Positions 56,848 to 64,000 of a stretch of 64,000 nucleotides of DNA are shown here, in pieces. Below the pieces are notes generated by a model. The model was given only the letters and a program-made list of their open reading frames with translations, was not told where the DNA came from and searched no databases. Within the stretch, counting starts at the first letter, position 1. The number at the start of each line of letters is the position of its first letter. Made by a program: the position numbers and the translations under genes. Source of the DNA: Charina bottae (taxonomy: Eukaryota > Chordata > Lepidosauria > Squamata > Charinaidae); the NCBI GenBank assembly GCA_023362775.1, contig JALMGJ010000006.1, positions 18,043,501 to 18,107,500 of the forward strand. The letters run 5' to 3'.

Positions 56848-57143
56848 CAGGGCTTTCCAAAGTGCCGCCGCTGGCGACACACTCGGCGGCGGCAGTGGCG
56901 GCGACACGCGCACGGCGGCGGCGTGGGGGGGCGTGCGGCAGTGCGCGCGAGCACGGCGGCGGCGCGGGGGGCGTGCGGTGGCGCGCGCACACGGCGGCGG
57001 CGCGGGAGGGGCGTGCGGCGGCGCGCGCGTGCATGGCGGCCGCCGTGCACGCGCGCGCCGCCACTTCCGGGTGGTGTGGCGACACACCACGCTGTGTGTG
57101 GCGACACACTTTTGTGTCGCGACACACAGTTTGGAAAGCTCTG
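56848..57143. mobile_element. hAT-type element, family A, first of an inverted pair
   Basis: CAGGGCTTTCCAAAGTGCCG start, CAGTTTGGAAAGCTCTG end. TSD CTCTAGAC at 56840-56847 and 57144-57151. The interior is an extreme GC-rich run of GGCGGCGGCG and GCGCGCGC. Confidence 0.9.
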
Positions 57144-57151
57144 CTCTAGAC

Positions 57152-57401
57152 CATAGCTTTCCAAACTTTGTGTCGCGACACTTTAGTGTGTTGCAACACA
57201 CAGTTTAGTGTGTCGTGAAGCGGGGGGAGCGCGCGGCAGCGGCGGTGTGCATGGCGGTGGCGGCAATGACAGCAGCGGCGCACCATCAGCACTTCCGCGT
57301 TTTAGCGAGGCCGCCGCGCGCCCCACACACCACCGTGCACGCGCACCCCCGCCGCTGCCGCCGTTGGTGTGTCGCCAACGGCGGCACTTTGGAAAGCACT
57401 G
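57152..57401. mobile_element. hAT-type element, family A, second of an inverted pair
   Basis: CATAGCTTTCCAAACTTTGT start, GCACTTTGGAAAGCACTG end. It shares the CTCTAGAC at 57144-57151 with the first element and has another at 57402-57409. Its GTCGCGACAC-bearing end faces that of the first element, so the two are head to head. Confidence 0.9.
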
Positions 57402-57697
57402 CTCTAGACTATGAGGCGTGTTGTGTATTAAATGTGATAGCTCAGCACATAAAAATGGACAGTAATCTAAACTCTCTAAATCCTGCAGAAAAAAATTCTT
57501 ACTACTTTTAGGGTGCTTTCAGCCTGTAAATTAGATCCTTCCAACTCAGTCTTTCTCATCTTTCTAAGTAAAACTGTTTAAAACGCAGTAGTGGAAAATG
57601 AAACAGGATACATTTTGTTGTAGATAAGGAAGAGAAACTAGGCAAAAATATATATTTTAAAGGAAATACTCTCCTGAATGACTGTTTTCCATTTCAG

Positions 57698-57759
57698 CTG
57701 AGTGTAGCCCATATAGAAAAAGCCAAGGAATGAAAAAAAGAAGACTGGAGCCTGCGTAG
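57698..57759 (+). CDS. RAD52: RAD52 last coding exon with nuclear localisation signal
   Basis: AECSPYRKSQGMKKRRLEPA then TAG. It aligns with the mammalian end RKSQDMKKRKYDPS, and the KKRR cluster is the C-terminal NLS. Acceptor TTCCATTTCAG|CT completes the split Ala; stop at 57757-57759. The total of 382 residues compares with 418 in human, the difference lying mainly in the C-terminal third. Confidence 0.95.
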
Positions 57760-57812
57760 AACAACAGTCATACTTCAGTATGGGGTTTTTAATTCAGAAC
57801 ACATTTTAGTTC

Positions 57813-57818
57813 AATAAA
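57813..57818 (+). terminator. RAD52: RAD52 poly(A) signal
   Basis: AATAAA 54 bases after the stop codon, giving a very short 3'UTR. A further AATAAA lies beyond 59 kb but in repeat DNA. Confidence 0.75.
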
Positions 57819-57849
57819 GTTTCAGACCAAAGAATATTTTCTAGATTTC

Positions 57850-59269
57850 ATTACATGTAGTGCTGAACAGAAAAAATGTGCATTGCTTTTCCACTATTTG
57901 ACTGATGGCTTAAAATATCACTTCAACTCTATAGTTAGAAGAATTAAAGATTACAATCCTAATATTTCATTCCATTATAATATATATTATATAATATATA
58001 ATATTTCATTCCATTATACTGTATGTACAGTAATTCCATCTTAATATTAAAAAGGTACTTTCTTCTCCACTTTCTTCGTTCTAATTGGAAGAGAGCAATT
58101 TTAGTAAGAATATATTCTATATATAAATGTGTTATAATGGTCTCACCTGGATATGGATTTGATGATCAGAGCAAATTAGTTTTCTAATTTAAATTATAAT
58201 TGTCCTTTCTTTTAATGAACAAAACCAACAAAACTAAAGTTTCCATCTACTTGAAGAGGTACAATCTGAAAATTTGGAAAGTCTATTGTAAGTTTAGAAA
58301 AACATAATATTCCTTTTCGGGTGGGGGGGGAATGTAACAGTCTTGGACTTCTGGTAACTACATGGTGTGTACTTATTGGTGCACTAGGCAGAGTTTGAGA
58401 AAACAAAAGTCAGTCATTAGAACAGAATAATTCATTTTGCAGTCTATAATTTAATACAGTACCTCATGTTATCATGTACTCTGGTTCTGCTGCATGCATT
58501 AAATAGGCAGAAAAGAAGTAAATGTTGCTGCATAAACAGTCTCTGGATTCGCTACCACCATTCTAGTAGATAGGAGAGGTAGCAGGCTACTGTTTTTGTA
58601 TTCAAACTGTCGTGTTTTCTAAGTCAATTGCAGAAAAATATTATAATTGGGATATATACTAATGGTAGGTGATCTGTTTTATTAGATTAACTGAGCAACT
58701 TTCCCCCAAATAATTCTTGCAATATAATGTGGAAACAGGATCAGCATACCGTTTTTTCTGTTGAAAAAGGGAGGAGGATAATTAAAGCAGTTTTTCTGCG
58801 AGATGCCCATAGCATCAGTGTGAAATAAGTTTCCTATCTCCAGGTCATCTGTAGGCTGTAGTTCTGTTTGACCAACAGCTAAGATAACACTGGAAAGGAT
58901 CCCATTACTATCATGTCACAACTCATTGACTTAGGAAGATCCCACATATAAGATGTTATGCAATGTATGCATATCATTTATGCAACTTTCCTTGATTATT
59001 TTCTTCTTTTCAAATGAGTTTCCTTAATTTTCAAAATTGGTCCCCTATGTTCTGATCTGCAGATTAAACCAAAACTATTTGAACTACCAAGAATGCTAAA
59101 CCCTGTATATAATGAAGCTTCCGGACACGTCATACTTATCAGGTAGCAAGATGGCAAATGGGTCAGCTACTTGCTACTTTAAGTCATTGTCTGCATTTAA
59201 AAATGTTTATGTAGTTCTGCTTTAATGAAATAGTTCAATAAAGAGACATTGGCAGGCATTATCTTCCTA
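57850..59269. other. Intergenic, no recognised feature
   Basis: AT-rich, with an ATATATTATATAAT-type stretch at about 57975-58005 flanked by two copies of ATTTCATTCCATTATA. No gene seen. Confidence 0.4.
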
Positions 59270-59345
59270 CTAATATTGATATATAGCCAGTCGTCGTATG
59301 CTAGATGGGCAGTAGAGAAATTTAATAAATAAAAATAAATAAAAT
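59270..59345 (+). mobile_element. L2/CR1-type 3' tail, plus orientation
   Basis: GGGCAGTAGAGAAATTTAAT followed by AAATAAAAATAAATAAAA. Confidence 0.5.
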
Positions 59346-59754
59346 CTGCTTATATCTAGGGCCTTTATTCTGTGGCAGTTATTTGTGTCTATATTACCTA
59401 GGCACAAGTTATAACCTAAGGATGTTTTAAAAATGCACTTTTGTGTGTGATCAGGGCTGCAGAACAATGTTAATGTAACGTTGCCCAAGTGGGCAATGCC
59501 AAGGGGGTGGGGTGGGGGGTGGAGATGTTCTGGGTTTTCTTGGCAGCTTAAGGTTCATATAACTGTCCAAGTGGATAACGCAGCCTTATTTCCTTAGTGC
59601 ATACATGAAATTCTCTACTAGATCCTTAGCAACCATCACAGTAGCCAGACACCTTATGACTGCTACAGTTAATCTAGCTTTCTACCTATAAAATCAGATC
59701 TATTTTACAATGTGTAACTTAAAACAGAAGAGTTAAAGGAAAATGCTCCTTAGC

Positions 59755-59890
59755 TGATTTTAAAAAGCTAAGCAGCATTGGACCTGCTCAGTACTTGATT
59801 GTCTGGAAATGCCAGAGCTGTAGGCTAGGCTGGAAGTTAAAAAAACACCCCAGAAGGCAGCAACAGTAAGCCACTCACGTACCGTTGCCC
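59755..59890 (+). mobile_element. 5S-rRNA-derived SINE
   Basis: GATTTTAAAAAGCTAAGCAG then GACCTGCTCAGTACTTGATT is the 5S internal region. The body has GTAGGCTAGGCTGGAAG, AAGGCAGCAACAGTAAGCCA and TTGCCCAGAAAACTACATGG, the usual 3' body of this SINE type. Confidence 0.7.
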
Positions 59891-60214
59891 AGAAAACTAC
59901 ATGGGTATGTCTTGAAGCCCCCAGAAGTTGAAGGAGATTACCTAAAGGGGGAAAAACATGCTATATTCCACAAAGGATGGGAGTTGCTAAACGGGAAGTC
60001 AACACACACACCCAGGATTCTAAGACTCCGCTTTACAAAGATTCAACATTCTGGGGAGAAGAAACAACTTCCAGTCCTGAAGCAGTGGTTAGCACCACCA
60101 GTATGATTGGTGTCAGGTAGCTTCTATTGGAAAATAGTTACACTGATTTCCATATTTGAAAGCAACTGGAAGTGAGAGGCTATTTGTATAATTTATTTGT
60201 TTCCGTCATCTCCA

Positions 60215-60440
60215 TTATTTCACTGCTGTCAAGATTACTAGGGAAATGTTTACTACCTTGACTAAAGGAAGTTTTAGTAATTCTTCTACTCTTACTGTTG
60301 CAGGATCTGCAGCAACCATTCCATACAGAAGTCTTAAAAGTATCAAAAATTGGGGTTTGAATACTATACTAGAACTAAACTCCTTTTCAAGATAAGTTTT
60401 TTCATTTGGTTGAAAATTCAACCCTTCTTGTCCCACCTGT
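60215..60440 (-). pseudogene. Possible exon or gene remnant (second of two)
   Basis: Minus strand: AACCCTACAG|GTGGGACAAGAAGGG opens VGQEGLNFQPNEKTYLEKEF, then SSSIVFKPQ. Two frames stay open afterwards; one reaches a stop at about 60187 (TNKLYK). No known family recognised. It could be chance in AT-rich DNA. Confidence 0.2.
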
Positions 60441-60784
60441 AGGGTTCAGCAAATGACGGTTTCAACAAAGCTTCCACTGGTGGCTTCTTAGATGATCACT
60501 GAGAAAATGCAAATGTGTGCAATCTTGTCTGGATGGCGAGGCTTAGGAGATATTGGACTCAAAAGGCAGCAAGACACAGCAACTGGGTACAGCTTCATAT
60601 AGCTCCAGGGATTTTTCTTCCCTTGGTTTTGAACACTCATATTCTGATCAAGATAAACAATACAGCAATAAACATCCACATAAAAAGAGGTGAAATTTCA
60701 AATACTGGCCAAGGAAGAGAATTCATTACCATTACCAGACCATCGTTTGTCAACTTGGGTAGCAGAACATGTTTCCAGAAGATT

Positions 60785-60895
60785 AGGGATGGGGACATTG
60801 TGGCTCTCCAAATGTTGATGAATGACAGCCAGTGGTGTGAGATACCAGAAGTTGTAGCTCAGCAACATCTGAAAGGCCACAGGTTTCCATTCCTG
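60785..60895. mobile_element. Short hAT-like element, family F
   Basis: Inverted ends AGGGATGGGGACATTGTGGC and GGCCACAGGTTTCCATTCCT. The interior holds GAAGTTGTAGCTCAGCAACATCT, here split as GAAGTTGTAGCTCAGC + AACATCT. Common lizard short element; TSD not clear. Confidence 0.65.
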
Positions 60896-60911
60896 TAATG
60901 AGTTTAGGATT

Positions 60912-61060
60912 TCAATTATTTTTTATTTATTATTTAAATTTATATGACCGCCCATCTCCCCCAACTGGGGGACTCTGGGCGGCTTACAATAAAAATCGCA
61001 ATTAAAATACAAGTATAAAACTACAATAAACAATATGATATAATAAATAAGTATAAAATC
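60912..61060 (-). mobile_element. L2 LINE 3' tail
   Basis: TTATTTATTATTTAAATTTA, GACCGCCCATCTCCCCCAAC, GGACTCTGGGCGGCTTACAA and the A-rich downstream part, close to the tail of the young L2 at 8.9 kb. Confidence 0.8.
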
Positions 61061-61440
61061 CAATCTAGGAGAATCGATCTTAAAAGAGTGGGGAGGACAT
61101 TATGGTTCTAGTATACAGTAGATCTGTATGGTACTAATTATACAGTAGATCTACTTAAACAGCACACAGCACTAAGCTCCTGTAATACCTTATTAAATTC
61201 TAATTAATTCAAGCACAAGGGAACTCCTCTTTGTTATTCCCTTTGTCTAAAGAGCCTTTTTTATGGAGTTCCTGTACTGCAATCAGTTTTCAAGGTTCTT
61301 CATAAATTTCCCATACAGCAGGCAGGATTTATGAATGAAACCACAGTGGCCATAAAAGCTTTTTTTTCCCCCAGGGGTCATAGCAGCTTCTGCTCTAGTA
61401 AACTAGAGTGTGTACTAGAGTACAAGCTTATAGTTCACAT

Positions 61441-61735
61441 AGACCATAAAAATAAAAAAAATTACCATGTTAGATGCCAAATTAGAAAGCCTTTCAGTAA
61501 CTGATGAATGCTCCAGATGTTCTCTTAAGGACTGCTCTTCTATTAATTGTCTAGTTATCAGCACAGGATTCCTTTTTTCACAATACCCTGATGTGAGGTT
61601 ATCTTTAAGGAACATTTCTCAGAATTAGCCTGCCTATGTTCTAAGGGAGGCTCTTTTCCAGGTACTTCAATGTTAGGAAAAGAAAAAAGGGAAAGATCCT
61701 TCTCTAGTATGACATGAGAATTCTAGAATGACCTT
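61441..61735 (-). pseudogene. Possible exon or gene remnant (first of two)
   Basis: Two minus-strand frames abut at an A6 run (near 61586). Upstream reads SFPNIEVPGKEPPLEHRQAN...TSHQGIVKK. Downstream, one base shifted, reads RNPVLITRQLIEEQSLREHL...TERLSNLASNM before a weak GTAATT donor. The phase would fit the piece at 60.44 kb. No family recognised; needing a frameshift makes a working gene unlikely. Confidence 0.2.
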
Positions 61736-62144
61736 TTAAAAACAACAACAGATGGACAGATCTTGAAGAACCATGAACTTCACTTGGAGGGAACTGAGAA
61801 TTTCGAGGGAGTTGCAAACATGGGTGAGACTAGATGGGGGGAAGAAGTATTTTTGTTTTTTAACTGATATGTCTCACTTCAAAATTAAAAACTTCAGTCT
61901 TTGCAAACATTTCCTCCCATTCATTGAATCTTCTTGAACAGACTGACAAGTGAATTCAACTTAGCAGTGCATGATCTGGCACATATATGTACTTTCAAGT
62001 ATCTATTTTTGGTCCTAACCATAAGAGTTTAGGATGTGTTGAATTCTAATACAACTTTCCAGTCCTTACAGGTACAAAATGTACTTGAAAGTTCATAATG
62101 CCTGTTGGAAGTCTCAAAAAACAAGCAAACAAAAAACCCCCACA

Positions 62145-62235
62145 AAACCCGCACTCCGTTAGGGAGGGGATAGGCGGGGTATAAATAACACAATCAATCA
62201 ATCAATAAATAAATAAATAAATAAATAAATATAGC
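62145..62235 (+). mobile_element. L2/CR1-type 3' tail, plus orientation
   Basis: CTCCGTTAGGGAGGGGATAG, GCGGGGTATAAATAACACAA then (AATC)n and (AAAT)n runs. Confidence 0.7.
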
Positions 62236-62637
62236 TAAGCCTTTCAAGTAATGGTATAATCACTGGTTGGAGACACCATGATTCTTCTTCTCTGAGCTCA
62301 AGTAACTATTTCATAGCATAGATGGGTTTCCGGCCAGAGTTCGCAGCCCTGTGTTCAGAAAAGTTGAACCATCTCTCCTGTAACAGTATTGCTGACAGCA
62401 GCAGGAGCTCACTGACAGTTAAGCTTCAGGGCACCAAAAGAAGCAAATGCCAACTGAAAACGAAATACCACAGCTCAACAAAAGCAGGTTTGGTTTATTT
62501 GAATGATTTCATTAAATATCTACAAAGAAGGTAACAAACTGCAGCACAAAGCGCAATCATACAGGAAGCGCAATGCCTGGATTTAGTGCAAAACATACCA
62601 TTGACTACGGCCAGGGAAGCCCAGGTTTGAATTTCTT

Positions 62638-64000
62638 TTATTTTATTTTTACAGTGTACATTGTTAAATAATGTAAAGAAAACATCTGTAATTCAGAAAC
62701 AGATCTTGTGGAAAAAGGTACTCAAAGTGTAATATTAACACAAAATAATTTAACAGTTCAGTAGCATTAGTTAATTCTTCTAGACCTCAGTTATTTAATC
62801 CACAGGAGGGAAATCAATGGTAAATAAAACCAGTACTTGCATAACTAAGTGAAAAACCCAACCTCAAACATATTAAACCAAAATACCATCCTCGTGCAAC
62901 ACTCAGCTGACCATTCTACCATGAAGTGGCATCTCTCATCACTGCTTCATTGCTATACTTTCTGCACATCAACTCGTTTTCTCTCTTTAGGAAATGGCCA
63001 CAAACTCGGAAAGTGCAGGCTTCTCCATTAACCTAACAGAAGGAAGCCACAGCTCTCCCATATTCCATCAAAATGGGGACTTAAAGTCTGAAAAGTTGCT
63101 GACACCCAGCCACCTAGACTCCTGTCTTCTGTTTTTCAGCCACCATGCCAAGGCCTGTCTTCTTGACAAAGCCACTCTAAACTTCAACTTGAGACAAAGG
63201 GATGGAAAGACAAACCTGTGCATATGTTTGAGGGTAGAGTGAACAAGTACAGAAATAACAAATTCCCTGCTAACCTTAAAGGAACTTTTTTTGGGGGTGG
63301 GGGGACATTTTTTACTTAGTATACAAACTTTTAGACCAGCAGTAAAGCTACTCCCAAATACAAAATAGAAGTACTTTGACCCTTCACAGCCTGCTGCAGC
63401 AGTACAGAGTAATACTAGTTGGTTGCAGTATTTCATTTGAATAGAGAATCCATAAGTTGAGTTAGAAACAAAGGTGAGTAGAAAGTAGGAGATATAGTAC
63501 ACCTACTAGAAGGCAACACAGTTACAGTCTTGGTACCAGTTTTAAGTCCTTTAGACGTTGAACAAAAACAAGTTATTTTTGATTCTGGATGTTTCAAGTG
63601 TATCTCTCCTTGGCAATGAAACCTGCAACAGGAATACTTATTCCTGCCCTTTCTAGGTAGAATTAAGGGCAGTGAGGAACAAATCCCAGGAGACTTTCAC
63701 ACTTCCCAGAGTGATAAGCTCCAGTCTCTGAACACCCATTGCCCCTCCTAAAAACCATTGTAGCTTTCAGCCAGCCTGCCCACAGGAGCTGTCCTTCCAA
63801 AGACCAACCTCTCTCTCTCTGCTCACATTCAGCCCAGCTTTTACTCTGGTTACACTACATTTCATCATTTCTGTAACCTCCACCAATATCCACCGCTGGT
63901 TCTCCCCACCACTCCACAGCTTTACTTTTTCAACATACAGCTGCAGTAGCTCCCCCTCCGACACCTGCTCCGGACACTGTTACCCTCCAAGCATCCAGTG
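62638..64000 (-). other. Possible 3'UTR of a convergent gene (WNK1 by synteny)
   Basis: In mammals the next gene beyond RAD52, convergent with it, is WNK1. Here the minus strand has overlapping AATAAA signals at 62638-62652 (AAAAATAAAATAAAAG) and no recognisable repeat from there to the window edge, as expected of a long 3'UTR. No WNK1 coding sequence is seen, so the label is inference only. Confidence 0.25.

Noticed and set aside
56688..57511. Arg/Ala-rich frames of 90-158 codons
   Set aside because: They are translations of GC-rich hAT-type elements.
60515..60898. 127-codon plus-strand frame
   Set aside because: Its last third is the family F element and the rest has no motif or splice support.
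62994..63242. Plus-strand 82-codon frame with a good acceptor (TTTCTCTCTTTAG) and Kozak-like GAAATGG
   Set aside because: Attractive signals but no family match, no partner exon, and a similar-size frame on the other strand. Kept only as a note.
63068..63964. Minus-strand frames of 144 and 65 codons
   Set aside because: Low-complexity or no recognisable domain; more likely 3'UTR or intergenic DNA.

Overview
This is nuclear DNA from a vertebrate, almost certainly a squamate reptile (lizard or snake). It is AT-rich, has GT-AG introns and a CpG island. Its repeats include Bov-B LINE, tRNA-derived SINEs with a Bov-B-like tail (Sauria-SINE type), 5S-rRNA-derived SINEs, L2/CR1 and L1 LINEs, a DIRS-like element and many short hAT-type elements. 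I could not determine the species.

Two conserved genes lie head to head. On the minus strand, ERC1 (ELKS/Rab6-interacting/CAST) runs leftward from a CpG island at about 36.9-38.05 kb. Its coding exons are at 30737-31405 (exon 2, with the ATG), 15648-16064, 6687-6761 and 5312-5467. The last recognisable exon, 3615-3803, starts like the next canonical ERC1 exon but then reads into a hydrophobic segment and a stop codon. The rest of canonical ERC1 would lie left of base 1.

On the plus strand, RAD52 runs rightward from the same CpG island. I assembled eleven coding exons (45369 to 57759) with consistent phases; they give a 382-residue protein with a poly(A) signal at 57813. The first, small coding exon (24 codons) is easily missed. 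The ERC1-RAD52 pairing matches the mammalian order WNK1-RAD52-ERC1, so the right edge may carry the 3' end of WNK1 on the minus strand, but I see no proof of it.

The rest is intron and intergenic DNA dense with mobile elements, many dated relative to each other by nesting and target-site duplications (TSDs). Main blocks: 1-3.1 kb, a SINE and an internally deleted L1 holding a Bov-B piece; 7.5-11.4 kb, an L1 interrupted by a young L2 with a 726-codon open reverse-transcriptase frame; 12.5-13.9 kb, L1 ORF2 and CR1 tails; 24.0-26.4 kb, a decayed DIRS-like element; 39.4-42.1 kb, a tandem duplication, nested hAT elements and a short L1; 43.3-45.1 kb, a decayed endonuclease/RT LINE; 56.8-57.4 kb, an inverted hAT pair sharing one 8-bp target.

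The two genes do not work in one pathway. ERC1 is a coiled-coil scaffold of the presynaptic active zone and of Rab6 vesicle docking; RAD52 anneals single-stranded DNA in recombination. What they share is the promoter region. The most interesting item is the putative tail-anchored ERC1 end exon; the others are repeat-biology findings.
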